Assembly: GCA_963796485.1 (NCBI GenBank)
Contig: CAWCLV010000001.1
Location: forward strand, 1,488,001 to 1,552,000
Length of the DNA stretch: 64,000 nucleotides
Origin: CAWCDJ01 sp963796485
GTDB lineage: Bacteria; Acidobacteriota; Terriglobia; Bryobacterales; Bryobacteraceae
Direction of reading: 5' to 3'
How positions within the stretch are numbered: the stretch's first letter is position 1; each line of letters begins with the position of its first letter. The notes under the pieces are model-generated. The model searched no databases, was not told the origin of the DNA, and saw nothing but the letters and a program-made list of their open reading frames with translations. This document shows positions 1 to 8,530 of this stretch, in pieces. Made by a program: the position numbers and the translations under genes.

Positions 1-881
1 CCATCGTCGGCTACAAAATTGATACCAAAGGAGACCGCAGTGTTTCCGGTGTTGGCGAAATACAAGGACGAGTACCAGCCGCCGCCGAAAGCAAATTGCG
101 GCAAGACTACCTGCACTGCTGGAAGCTCGGCTTGTTGGAGGACTGAAGGCGTCAAAACTGCAACGGCCCCCAAACCGCTGTACGTCCCAGAACTCGCAAA
201 CCATAACGAAGAGTCCGGTGTAAATCTGATCGAACTGAAACCGTGGAGCGTGTCTGGGAAAGCACTACCATTGGACGTCTGGCCTGTCACAAAATCGAAC
301 CACGATTCTCTTGACATGCCCGTCGAAAATGGAGGGCTATAAACCGATAAGTACTGATGGTTGTTATGAAGCACCCACAACTTTCCGCTCGGATCAATAG
401 CGAGAGCCACGATATCCGGCAGGCCGCCTTGGGCAAACGACACGGGTTGGTAACTAGTTAAATTGACCTGTCCAATTGCGGCCGTTGCGTTCATGAACGT
501 TTGGAAAGGGGGACTGAAGACCGCTATCCGGTTGCTGGCGGTATCCCCCACGAACAAACTGCCATCGGGTCCAAACGCCAAGCCTTGAACACCGCTCAAT
601 ACGTTGGGTCCAGGACTTGAAACACACGAGCTTGCCGAAGTAGAAGGCTGTCCTAAAACAAGGTCAGGCTGCATCGTTGCTGAAAATGGGAGTGAATACC
701 GGACCACACTTCCACAGGTATAGGGACTAGCGATCCAAAGATTTCCGTTTGGATCGAAGATCATTCCTCCAGAAGCATAGTAGGCTGGAACGACCAGATC
801 GGCCGCTTGCCCGTTTGTAAATGGAGGTGAGAAGCGATAGGCGGAGAAGGCTACTTCAGGTACATCAATCGAGCACGGCAT
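1..881 (-). CDS. Secreted NHL-repeat-like beta-propeller protein, cut by left window edge, N-terminus apparently missing
   Basis: The minus strand is open from about 1088 to the window edge and reads as coding from an ATG at 879-881. Three propeller-like units are visible, each with a D-P/x-G/D-G-x-L-W/F core followed by a Y/F-S-x-PF strand (FDPNGNLWIA, FGPDGSLFVG, IDPSGKLWVL). After them comes a segment PQFAFGGGWYSSLYFANTGN, a C-terminal motif I associate with extracellular Solibacter-type proteins. No signal peptide precedes the first blade. The in-frame codons upstream of 881 give an Arg/Pro/Ser-rich stretch unlike the propeller. I infer that the 5' part has been lost or replaced; the 3' end is off the window. 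Function unknown, probably extracellular. Confidence 0.6.
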   Translation of the reverse strand, partial: MPCSIDVPEVAFSAYRFSPPFTNGQAADLVVPAYYASGGMIFDPNGNLWIASPYTCGSVVRYSLPFSATMQPDLVLGQPSTSASSCVSSPGPNVLSGVQGLAFGPDGSLFVGDTASNRIAVFSPPFQTFMNATAAIGQVNLTSYQPVSFAQGGLPDIVALAIDPSGKLWVLHNNHQYLSVYSPPFSTGMSRESWFDFVTGQTSNGSAFPDTLHGFSSIRFTPDSSLWFASSGTYSGLGAVAVLTPSVLQQAELPAVQVVLPQFAFGGGWYSSLYFANTGNTAVSFGINFVADD

Positions 882-1720
882 GAACTTCGTCCGCGTCGTG
901 AAAGGTTTCCCACGGACTAAGCTGTTTGGGCTGGCCTCCCATCTTCCCCGCGCTGCACCGGGCGGCCGCCGCGCTTGGCCTGACGTCTCAGGCGAACGCT
1001 GGGACCCGTTCCGCTTTATCGACGACTGCGAAGCCGCGCGGCACAGCCCCGGCTGGACTTCTGAAGTTGCTCTGGGAGAGCAGCGTTAACCCCTAACCTA
1101 GGAGCCTGTCCGGAAAACTGGTACGCCAGCGACGGGGAAGCGGAGCAACCCGGAGTACGCGCAGCACTCGGTATGACTGCCGGGTAGCCTCTACGCGGAC
1201 GTGCTGCGGGGTCTGGTGACGCCTGAGGGCAAGCGATACGAGTTCTCCGAGCTGGTGGAGCGGCTCCTCCGTCACTGGGTGGAGCGCGGCGGGATGCTAC
1301 CGAAGCAGTAGCTTGTGCTGCCTAAGCAGGCCTCCCTTGGCGCTGTTGAGCGCGGTGCCTTTCCGCCTCGGAGTGAGCCGCCTGGAGCAGATCTGCTTGT
1401 GATTCCATCGGTGCCGCAACCTACCGAGTGATACTCGAACAACCTAATGTGGGGAACCCGGAGGTGCTGCATGGCGTCCAAACGCATTGGGCTTCAGGGC
1501 CATCGAAGTACGAAACTGCAAACCCGAGGTGCTGCTTTTCTAGCACTCAAATAGCTGTCAAATGGCCATTTCGGCGTGTCTCCAGTGCCTATGGCGCTAA
1601 CGTTCGTAGGGCGTGGTTTTTGCGAAGTATTGACACGGATGAGTGCATGGCGCGGCGGTGCTTGCCAGAAAGCGTCTGGCTCTGCTACGAATTGAAGGAC
1701 GTATCGGGAACGAGACCTAG
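882..1720. other. Gene-poor stretch with unassignable coding debris
   Basis: No convincing complete gene is seen in these 839 bases. On the plus strand, about 1188-1311, one frame reads as the C-terminal end of a protein (YADVLRGLVTPEGKRY...ERLLRHWVERGGMLPKQ, then TAG), but the frame is closed just upstream and I cannot name the family. The rest has no frame with sensible composition and no tRNA-like fold. Together with the truncated gene on its left it looks like decayed or inserted accessory DNA. Confidence 0.4.
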
Positions 1721-2404
1721 ATGGAACTGGCAAAGTTGGTACTTGAGTATTTCAAGGCGATCACATCCCCTCAGATAGTAGTCGGCGCTGTGGTCATCTT
1801 TGCGCTTGTCAGACATGGCGATGCAGTAGCGGAGTTCCTTAAGCGGCTTACGAAAATGACGCTAAGCGGGCTCTCTCTTGAAGGCGTGGTGCCTGCGCCG
1901 ACTGTTCAGCCAACAGAGAAGGCGCTGGAAGAGGAAGAGACGGTAGCAGTGATTAGCGCCGCAGTGGGAGGAAAATCGCTTGGGCCAGTGCCGACAGGTC
2001 GTCCTGTATTGCCGGGTCTACCGCCTCCGGATCCGGACCCCGACAGGCAAGAATTGCGTGAAGCGAAGATGACGCTGAGCAGGCTCAGAAGAGAGCTGGA
2101 ATTCGAGCGAATATTAAATCTCATCTACGGATCACAACTTTCGCTCCTCGGGCATTTGGTCAGGAATGGCGAGGCGGGCGAGAGCCGGATTAACCTGTTC
2201 ACGACTTTTTACCAGAACCATGTCCAGGCGATCACCCCTCAAAACGCAGGCTCCTTCGAGGCATACCTTGGGTTCTTAGTTGCAAACAACCTTATCGAGT
2301 TCGTCGGGGACCCAAACGATCCGCGTCTCCGGCTTGCTGCTAACGGAATGGAGTTCGTAGCCTATGTTCAGTCGCGCTATCCAGGGATGGCCAAGCCATA
2401 CTGA
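1721..2404 (+). CDS. Hypothetical membrane-anchored protein
   Basis: The product is 227 aa, and I do not recognise the family. Residues about 16-36 form one likely transmembrane helix (SPQIVVGAVVIFALV), followed by a short basic/amphipathic stretch. A Pro-rich, probably disordered linker follows at about 65-110. The helical C-terminal domain at about 115-225 starts with a charged heptad-like segment (LREAKMTLSRLRRELEFERIL) and ends in a winged-helix-like pattern (...GFLVANNLIEFVGDPNDPRLRLAANGMEFVAYV). It stands alone between two gene-poor stretches. The ATG at 1721 has only a weak ribosome site. Its separation from the other operons suggests accessory DNA. Confidence 0.55.
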   Translation: MELAKLVLEYFKAITSPQIVVGAVVIFALVRHGDAVAEFLKRLTKMTLSGLSLEGVVPAPTVQPTEKALEEEETVAVISAAVGGKSLGPVPTGRPVLPGLPPPDPDPDRQELREAKMTLSRLRRELEFERILNLIYGSQLSLLGHLVRNGEAGESRINLFTTFYQNHVQAITPQNAGSFEAYLGFLVANNLIEFVGDPNDPRLRLAANGMEFVAYVQSRYPGMAKPY

Positions 2405-2646
2405 TCTTAGGCGTACCTGGAATTGCTCACCATGCAGAGATTCTCATCGAGCAAAGCCTCTAGCACCTTGACAGAGTTTGGGGCTATGGCGCTCGATTGC
2501 ACACTTTTGCCCTCTGCCGAAGCCTGTACCGATTCTGTACCGATGGCCGGATTTTGTAGACCCGGGATTCCTAACAACACAGAATCAATAACTTATACAC
2601 TGTACACTGTGGTTCTGATATTCCATGGTAGACAATTGCTGTTCGA
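2405..2646. other. Intergenic stretch without recognisable gene
   Basis: No credible coding frame, tRNA or terminator is seen. Short imperfect repeats are present (two copies of a tgtaccgat-like word near 2527-2543, and tacactg-like words near 2596-2612). It is somewhat richer in A+T than its surroundings, which fits the edge of an accessory segment. Confidence 0.35.
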
Positions 2647-4275
2647 TTATTGCGCGGCCCGCGTACCGGCCAGGGTCAATGCGTAGAGCGTGTCGCCCGC
2701 TCCGACCATCACGAATTGCCTGCCGTCGAGCATCCACGTGGAAGGCCCGTTGCTGACCGGTAGAGTCAGCCGCTGGTGCCAAAGCGGCTTGCCGGTCGCT
2801 GGGTCGAACGCTTCGAGCCCGCCGGAATCGCCTGTGAACAGCAGCTTGCCGGCGGTGGTGAGGACGCCTCCGCTCACCCCCGCAACGCCGCTTTCACGGC
2901 CGTGCTCGTGCCGCCAGCGGATGGCGCCGGTGCGGATGTCCATGGCCAGCAGCGCCGTCCGCATATCGAAGTTCCCTCCCCCGCCCCCGGCATAGCCCTC
3001 GGGCTTGTCGGACGTGTCGTAGAGGTAGGAAAGCCCGTACCCGAGGCTCGCGTTGAAGTAGAACAGTTCGGTTTGCGGATCGTAGCTCGGCGGAGGCCAG
3101 TTCGTCGCACCCATAGCCGGCATGTCGATCATCGACCCGTCCGGTTTCGGTTCCTTGGCGGGGTTCGGGATGGGCTGCCCTTTGGCATCCACCCCGAACG
3201 CCCAGTTGCCGGTGCCCGCGAACGGTTTCGAAACCAGGTTTTTGCCGTTGGTCCGGTCCAGTACGAAGAACCAGCCGGCACGCGCCGCCTGCGCCAGCAA
3301 CTTCCTCGGTTTCCCGTCGATCGTGGCGTCGAAGATCACGGGTGTCTCGACGTTGTCCCAGTCGTGCGTATCGTGCGGAGATGCCTGGAACCACCACACC
3401 AGTTTTCCGGTGTCGGCGTTCAACGCCACGATCGAAGCCGTCCAGAGGTTGGCCCCCTTGCGGCTCTGGCCTGCGAACACGGGGTTGGCGTTGCCCGTTC
3501 CCCAGTAGATCAGGTTCAATTCCGGGTCGTAAGTGCCGGGCATCCACGTCATGCCGCCGCCGTGATCCATGGCGTCCTGGTTGGGCCAGGTATTCGAACC
3601 GGTGTCGCCCATCTTGACCGGGGTCGTGTACCAGCGCCACTGCAACTCGCCGGTCTCCGGATCGCGCGACTCCAGATACCCCTTCACGTCCATGGCGTCA
3701 CCGCCGACGCCGACCAGAATGTGATTCTTCACCACGAGCGGCGCCATGGTCGTGAAGTATTGCAGCTTTTCGTCGGCGATCTTCTTGCGCCAGCGCTCCT
3801 TGCCGTCTTTGGCGTCCAGGGAAACGAACCAGCCATCGGGCGTCACGAAGTATAGCCAGTCGCCGTACATCCCCACGCCGCGCTGGCCCACCAGATGCCC
3901 GCCCTTGTCCTCGAAGGCATAGTGCCAAAGCTCTTCGCCCGTATGGGCATCGACGGCGAAGATATGGTCGGGAATCGTGAAATAGAGCTTGCCGTCCACC
4001 ATCAATGGCGTCGATTTGATGGTGGGACCGCCCACGCCGCGCTGCGGGCCCACGCTGGTGATCCGGTACATCCACTCGATCTTCAGGCGGTCGATGTTTC
4101 CCGCATTGATCTGGTCGAGATCGCTGAAGCGCCGTCCGGAATAGTCGCCGTTATAGGTCGGCCAGATATCTTTCGGCTGATGGAAAAGGGTTAGTGCCCT
4201 GGGGTCGAGCCCCTCCGCCAGGAGCATGCCCCCGATCAGGGCAACCGCGGGAATAGACCAGAGTCTTTTCGTCAT
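2647..4275 (-). CDS. PQQ-dependent dehydrogenase-like beta-propeller protein
   Basis: The 542-aa exported protein belongs to the quinoprotein alcohol/glucose dehydrogenase-like family. A hydrophobic leader at residues 5-20 precedes the family signature IWPTYNGDYSGRRFSDLDQI at about 37-56. Repeated W-motif blades follow (GKLYFTIPDHIFAVDAHTGEELWHYAF, GWFVSLDAKDGKERWRKKI, ALNADTGKLVWWFQ, AMDIRTGAIRWRHE, FDPATGKPLWHQ). It probably oxidises an alcohol or sugar in the periplasm, though the substrate is not evident. Its ATG overlaps the TGA of the upstream diheme cytochrome c by four bases, so the two are translationally coupled, and the cytochrome is the likely electron acceptor. PQQ biosynthesis genes are not in the window. 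Confidence 0.85.
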   Translation of the reverse strand: MTKRLWSIPAVALIGGMLLAEGLDPRALTLFHQPKDIWPTYNGDYSGRRFSDLDQINAGNIDRLKIEWMYRITSVGPQRGVGGPTIKSTPLMVDGKLYFTIPDHIFAVDAHTGEELWHYAFEDKGGHLVGQRGVGMYGDWLYFVTPDGWFVSLDAKDGKERWRKKIADEKLQYFTTMAPLVVKNHILVGVGGDAMDVKGYLESRDPETGELQWRWYTTPVKMGDTGSNTWPNQDAMDHGGGMTWMPGTYDPELNLIYWGTGNANPVFAGQSRKGANLWTASIVALNADTGKLVWWFQASPHDTHDWDNVETPVIFDATIDGKPRKLLAQAARAGWFFVLDRTNGKNLVSKPFAGTGNWAFGVDAKGQPIPNPAKEPKPDGSMIDMPAMGATNWPPPSYDPQTELFYFNASLGYGLSYLYDTSDKPEGYAGGGGGNFDMRTALLAMDIRTGAIRWRHEHGRESGVAGVSGGVLTTAGKLLFTGDSGGLEAFDPATGKPLWHQRLTLPVSNGPSTWMLDGRQFVMVGAGDTLYALTLAGTRAAQ

Positions 4276-5111
4276 TTCAGCGTCACCAGGTAAGCCGTCA
4301 GGTTGTGGATGTCGTCATCCGAGTACCTGGCGAGCAGCGCGCGGTGTCCTGCCAGGTCGTCTTCGATTTCGACCTTCACTTCCGGCCTGCGCCAGTAGTG
4401 CGCGGCTCCGGCGGCATCCACCAGCAGAACGTCGAAATCCGTCAGTTCCCGGACTTTCCCGGAGATCGTCTGCCCCGAGGGCAGGGTCACCTTCGCCGTA
4501 ACCGGCCCCGGCTTGGCGGGCCACAAAAATCGGGAGCGCAGGGCCGCGGCCTGGGGGAATTTCGAACCGATGTGGGCCAGGTCGCCGGTGACGGAATGAC
4601 AATTTTTGCAGCCGCCCGCTCCGTTGAAGAACTCTTCGCCGCGGTGCGCGTCGCCTGTAACTTCGCTTCTTAGACCGCTGTAAGTCGCGCCGTAACTGCC
4701 ACGGTTGGCGGCTAACTCTACTTGTAAGTGGAGATACTCCGTAATGTCATAGATATCGTCGGGGGATAGGTTGGGGAATGCGGGCATGCCCGCCTGCGGC
4801 CGCCCGTCGCGGATGACCGGGCCGGTCTGCGCCCCCTTCTCGTCGTGCAGCACGAGAACCGATCGGACCAGGCTGGGAGCCTGCGCGCCGCGTCCCTTGT
4901 CTCCGTGACATCCCCCACAGTTCTGCGCGAACAGCGGTTCGCCCTTTTGGGCGGCGGCCTGGTCGGGAGCGGGACCGAGTCCCAGGAACACGCGCGTGGA
5001 CTCGCTCGGGTTTCCGCCGCGGCCTCCCCTCCGGCCTCCCGCCGGTTCCTGTGCGTACGTGGACGTGAGCGCCGCGAGCGTGGCGAGCGCGAAAAGGACC
5101 CTGCCTGACAA
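4272..5111 (-). CDS. Exported diheme c-type cytochrome
   Basis: The protein is 279 aa with a signal peptide (residues 1-20, cleavage near TYAQ) and a Gly/Arg-rich linker at about 26-36. It carries two CxxCH haem c sites: CGGCHGDKG at about residue 65, within a cytochrome-c-like domain with a PxxGMPAFP segment typical of the Met ligand loop, and CKNCHSVTGDL at about residue 172. The C-terminal part includes a small beta segment (TLPSGQTISGKVRELTDFDVLLVD). The start is a TTG at 5109-5111 behind a strong AGGAGG-type ribosome site. It lies first in a two-gene unit with the PQQ-like dehydrogenase (4-nt overlap), so its probable job is to take electrons from that enzyme. Confidence 0.87.
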   Translation of the reverse strand: MSGRVLFALATLAALTSTYAQEPAGGRRGGRGGNPSESTRVFLGLGPAPDQAAAQKGEPLFAQNCGGCHGDKGRGAQAPSLVRSVLVLHDEKGAQTGPVIRDGRPQAGMPAFPNLSPDDIYDITEYLHLQVELAANRGSYGATYSGLRSEVTGDAHRGEEFFNGAGGCKNCHSVTGDLAHIGSKFPQAAALRSRFLWPAKPGPVTAKVTLPSGQTISGKVRELTDFDVLLVDAAGAAHYWRRPEVKVEIEDDLAGHRALLARYSDDDIHNLTAYLVTLK

Positions 5112-5179
5112 ATGACCCTCCTCAGCTGACTGGGGTACAGTTTATCGCAGTCGGCCGGCCGAAACGGAGGGGTGCGGAG

Positions 5180-5545
5180 TTACGCGGATTTCGAGTGGGC
5201 GGGGCCGATGACGTCCTGAATCGCGGCCAGCAGTTCGGTGGCGCGGAACGGTTTCCGTAAACACACGGACCCGCTCAGTTCTTCTTCGTACTGGCTCGCA
5301 AACCCCGACATGAAGATCACCGGCATCGCCGGCTGCAATTGATGCGCCTGGGCGGCAAGTTCCAATCCGCTCATACCGGGCATAACGATATCGGTCAGCA
5401 GCAGTTCCGGACCGGGCACGTACTGGTGCAGTACCCGTAGCGCCTCTTCGCCGTTTGCGGCTTCGATCACGTCATAGCCGGCCCGTTCGGCGAGTTGCCG
5501 CACGAACGTCCGAACGTACTCTTCATCGTCAACGATCAGTATCAC
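5180..5545 (-). CDS. Single-domain response regulator (receiver only)
   Basis: I place the start at the GTG at 5543-5545, giving about 121 aa. An open frame continues upstream to 5716, but those residues have no receiver character. The CheY-like fold has the acidic pair in VDDEEY, the phospho-acceptor Asp in LLTDIVMPGMSG, a Ser in the FMSGF switch position and the invariant Lys in CLRKPF. No output domain or partner kinase is nearby. The divergent MFS gene starts only about 80 nt away, so the promoters must overlap. Likely role: a phospho-relay or protein-binding signalling module. Confidence 0.82.
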   Translation of the reverse strand: MILIVDDEEYVRTFVRQLAERAGYDVIEAANGEEALRVLHQYVPGPELLLTDIVMPGMSGLELAAQAHQLQPAMPVIFMSGFASQYEEELSGSVCLRKPFRATELLAAIQDVIGPAHSKSA

Positions 5546-5627
5546 GGCGTAACCAGACTTCCGGATTATAGCGTGGCCACGGTCCGCTACGGCTTCGGTA
5601 ACGTAGCAAAATAAGCAATTCGGGGGC

Positions 5628-6899
5628 GTGCGATACAATAACCGCCCAGTGAAGCTGACTCGCAACCAGGTTCGCGGCTTCTGGGCCGCGTGGGCCGGAT
5701 GGGCGCTGGACGGCATGGATTCGTTCCTTTACGCACTGGTGCTCGATCCGGCGTTGCACGAGCTCCTGCCCCGTTCCGGCCTGGAACCCTCGCCGGCCAA
5801 TACGGGATTCTACGGAGGGCTGCTCTTCGCCATCTTTCTGGCCGGCTGGGGGTTCGCGTTCCTCTGGGGTCCGCTGGCCGACCGCTTCGGCCGGGTCCGC
5901 ACCCTCATGCTGACGATCCTCTGTTATTCCGCGTTCACATTTCTGGGCGCGGCCGCCGTCAATATTTGGCAATTGGCCGCCTTCCGCTTCCTGGCGGGGG
6001 CGGGGATCGGCGGCGAATGGACACTCGGCGGCGTGCTGGTGGCGGAGGAGTGGCCGGAGGCGCGCCGCCCCCAGGGTGCCGCCTGGATGCACACCGGCTA
6101 TTACTTCGGAATCTTCCTGGCCGCGCTGGTCAATTGGGGAATCGGCTCGCGCTACGGCTGGCGCGCGGTATTTGCCGTTGGGGGCGCCCCCGCTCTGCTC
6201 GTCGCATTCATTCGGTACGGCGTGGCGGAGCCGAAGCGCTGGCAGGCGATCGGGCGAACGTGGACGGCGCGCCGGTCATTCCTGGCGCTCTTCAGCCCGG
6301 AGTACCGGCGGCGCACCACCGTGAATGCGGCTCTTCTTTTCGTCTCCATGGTGGGGCTGTGGGCCGGCTCGGTGTACGTACCGTCATCCGTGCGTCTGAT
6401 TGCCCTCCGCGAGGGCTATACCGCGGCATCCGCCGGGCGCCTGGCTTCGTATGGCACCATGCTGCTTTCGGTGGGTACGATTCTCGGCTGCCTGATGCTG
6501 CCCCGCCTGGCGCAGCGACTGGGACGCCGGGGCGCGCTCGCCTTTTACTTCGTGCTCATGTTCCTCTGCGTCTCGATCGGCTTCGGCTACGCGTTCTATC
6601 TCAGCCTCGGGTGGTTCCTGGCCTGCCTCTTCCTGCTGGGATTCGGCGGCGCGAATTTCGCCGTGTATACGCTCTGGCTGCCGGAACAGTACCGTACCGA
6701 GTGCCGCGGCAGCGCGTTCGCCTTCGCCACATCCGTCGGACGGTTCATCGCCGCGGGCGTCACTTTCCTGGTTGGCGCCGGGGTAGCGAGAATGCATACC
6801 ATTGGAACACCCGTGGCTCTCACTTCGATCGCGTTCCTGGCCGGTCTGCTGGTGCTCCGGTGGGCGCACGAGACCCGCGGCAAGGAGCTTCCCGCTTGA
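5628..6899 (+). CDS. MFS transporter, possibly for a carboxylic acid such as malonate
   Basis: The 423-aa major facilitator protein has about 12 hydrophobic segments. It carries the first-loop motif variant GPLADRFGRVRTL (family G-x-x-x-DRxGRR) and a second-half equivalent (RLAQRLGRRGAL). The N-terminal WAAWAGWALDGMDSFLYAL pattern resembles metabolite:H+ symporters of the SHS/AAHS type. The start is one of two in-frame GTG codons, 5628 or 5649; a TACAAT at 5634-5639 could be the -10 of a near-leaderless message starting at 5649. Its TGA overlaps the TTG start of a malonyl-CoA synthetase-like ligase by four bases, so I infer that it imports the acid that enzyme activates. Substrate not proven. 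Confidence 0.82.
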   Translation: MRYNNRPVKLTRNQVRGFWAAWAGWALDGMDSFLYALVLDPALHELLPRSGLEPSPANTGFYGGLLFAIFLAGWGFAFLWGPLADRFGRVRTLMLTILCYSAFTFLGAAAVNIWQLAAFRFLAGAGIGGEWTLGGVLVAEEWPEARRPQGAAWMHTGYYFGIFLAALVNWGIGSRYGWRAVFAVGGAPALLVAFIRYGVAEPKRWQAIGRTWTARRSFLALFSPEYRRRTTVNAALLFVSMVGLWAGSVYVPSSVRLIALREGYTAASAGRLASYGTMLLSVGTILGCLMLPRLAQRLGRRGALAFYFVLMFLCVSIGFGYAFYLSLGWFLACLFLLGFGGANFAVYTLWLPEQYRTECRGSAFAFATSVGRFIAAGVTFLVGAGVARMHTIGTPVALTSIAFLAGLLVLRWAHETRGKELPA

Positions 6900-8281
6900 A
6901 CCTGGTCCAGCTTTTCGATCTGACATTCCAAGCCCGCCGCGACCGCGCCGCGCTCGAGTTCGAAGGACGGAGCTACACCTTCGGCGAAATCGACAGCCGC
7001 AGCAACCGGGTTGCTCAATGCCTGGCGGGCCGCGGATTCAAACCGGGCGACCGGCTCTGCGTTCAACTCGCCAACTGCGTCGAGATCATCGACCTTTACC
7101 TGGCGTGCGTGAAGCTCGGCGTAATCTTCGTCCCCATCAACATCCTCTACCGCGATCGCGAAATCGACCACATCGTGAGAGATGCCGGGCCCGTCGCTTT
7201 TTTCCGGGAGGCCGATATTCCCGCACTCGCGGCCGAGGCGGAGGCAATGCCCGACGGCCGTCCCGAAGTCACCCTGGATGGCGACACTCCCGCCGGGATC
7301 ATCTACACCTCAGGCACTACCGGCGCATCGAAAGGCGCCGTGCTGACCCATGACAATTTCGCGTCGAATGCCATCAATCTGCTGACTTGCTGGCAGCTCT
7401 CGGCGTCCGACCGGTTTCTGCTGGCACTGCCATTGTTCCACGTTCACGGGCTGGGAAACGGCCTTCACTGCTGGATCCTCAGCGGCTGCCTGATGCGCCT
7501 GCTGCCGCGGTTCGAACACCAGACGGCCGCGGCCTCGTTCCTGGATTTCCGGCCGACGCTCTTTTTCGGCGTGCCGACCATCTATGTCCGCCTGCTCGAG
7601 ATACCGGCCGGGCAGGCTGGCGAGATCGGCGCCGGTATGCGGCTGTTCGTATCGGGCTCGGCGCCGCTGCCCGCGCAAGTGTTCGCGGAGTTCCAGTCCA
7701 AATTCGGCCACGCCATCCTGGAGCGCTACGGGATGAGCGAAACCCTGATGAACCTGAGCAACCCCTACATCGGAGAGCGCAGGCCCGGTACCGTCGGGTT
7801 TCCCCTGCCGGGCGTCTCGGCCAAACTGGTGGAAGGCGAAATCCGGCTCCGCGGGCCGAATGTATTTGGCGGATACTGGCGCCGGGAAGATGCCACCCGC
7901 GCCGCCTTCCAGGACGGCTGGTTCCGTACCGGTGATATCGCGGTGCGCTCCCCCGACGGTTACTACACCCTGTGCGGGCGGAAGAGCGACCTCATCATCT
8001 CCGGCGGGTTCAACATCTACCCGCGCGAGATCGAGGAGTTTCTCATGGAGCAGGAAGAGGTGGCGGAAGCCGCTGTCGCCGGAGCGCCCGACCGCGTTCG
8101 CGGCGAGGTGCCGGTAGCCTACGTCGTGCTGCGCCGCGAGATCGAAACCGCCGTGCTGGCGGACCGGTGCCGTGCTTCGCTGGCCTCTTTCAAGATCCCG
8201 CGCGAATTCGTTCTAGTGGACAAGCTTCCACGAAACGCGCTGGGCAAGGTGCAGAAGCACCTGCTCCCCCCACGTGGTTAG
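6896..8281 (+). CDS. Malonyl-CoA synthetase-like acyl-CoA ligase (MatB type)
   Basis: The 461-aa AMP-forming ligase activates a carboxylate with ATP and CoA. Adenylation motifs are in order: the P-loop-like IIYTSGTTGASKGA at about residue 138, PLFHVHGL at about 180, ERYGMSETLMNLSNPY at about 275, the GYWRREDATRAAF and TGDIA motifs, and the catalytic Lys near the end (PRNALGKVQK). ERYGMSET followed by a PGTVGFPLPGV stretch is characteristic of malonyl-CoA synthetase. The TTG at 6896 overlaps the transporter stop (TTGA). The frame happens to be open far upstream of 6896 inside the transporter gene, but that region is out of frame with the real transporter and does not resemble a ligase. It could also act on methylmalonate. 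Confidence 0.83.
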   Translation: MNLVQLFDLTFQARRDRAALEFEGRSYTFGEIDSRSNRVAQCLAGRGFKPGDRLCVQLANCVEIIDLYLACVKLGVIFVPINILYRDREIDHIVRDAGPVAFFREADIPALAAEAEAMPDGRPEVTLDGDTPAGIIYTSGTTGASKGAVLTHDNFASNAINLLTCWQLSASDRFLLALPLFHVHGLGNGLHCWILSGCLMRLLPRFEHQTAAASFLDFRPTLFFGVPTIYVRLLEIPAGQAGEIGAGMRLFVSGSAPLPAQVFAEFQSKFGHAILERYGMSETLMNLSNPYIGERRPGTVGFPLPGVSAKLVEGEIRLRGPNVFGGYWRREDATRAAFQDGWFRTGDIAVRSPDGYYTLCGRKSDLIISGGFNIYPREIEEFLMEQEEVAEAAVAGAPDRVRGEVPVAYVVLRREIETAVLADRCRASLASFKIPREFVLVDKLPRNALGKVQKHLLPPRG

Positions 8282-8530
8282 CCTGCCCGCGGGTAAACAC
8301 CGCGGAAGGCACCTTAAAAGCCCGCGCCGACTCACCTGAGCTCCTCTGTGTTTCCAAAGACTTACAAGAGTGATTTCGGCCGAGGCGGGGGCTCTTTTCT
8401 GTTCGATCCGCGGGGCCCGCGCCGACGCCGGCCCCACACCATGTGGGGCAGGTTTCAACCTTCGCGGGGCTTTGGCCCTGCTGCCGCATACGTTTGCGGA
8501 AAGCCGTCACCGACCTGGCGAGAAATCGGG
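8282..8530. other. Convergent intergenic region with a hairpin
   Basis: This gap lies between the ligase gene (plus) and the BamA-like gene (minus), whose 3' ends face each other. It contains a short perfect hairpin at 8431-8449 (8-bp stem GCCCCACA, 3-nt loop) and other GC-rich inverted stretches, but no clear T-run on either strand. It may serve as a bidirectional terminator. No gene is seen. Confidence 0.4.

Noticed and set aside
2776..3855. Long plus-strand frame opposite the PQQ-like dehydrogenase
   Set aside because: It is antisense shadow of a gene with clear blade motifs; its composition is Val/Arg/His/Gly-rich with no domain signature.
5690..6895. A long frame that would fuse ~400 residues onto the front of the acyl-CoA ligase
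   Set aside because: It is an out-of-frame reading of the MFS transporter gene in GC-rich DNA; the residues are Arg/Ala/Gly-rich and match no ligase domain. The TTG at 6896 explains the start.
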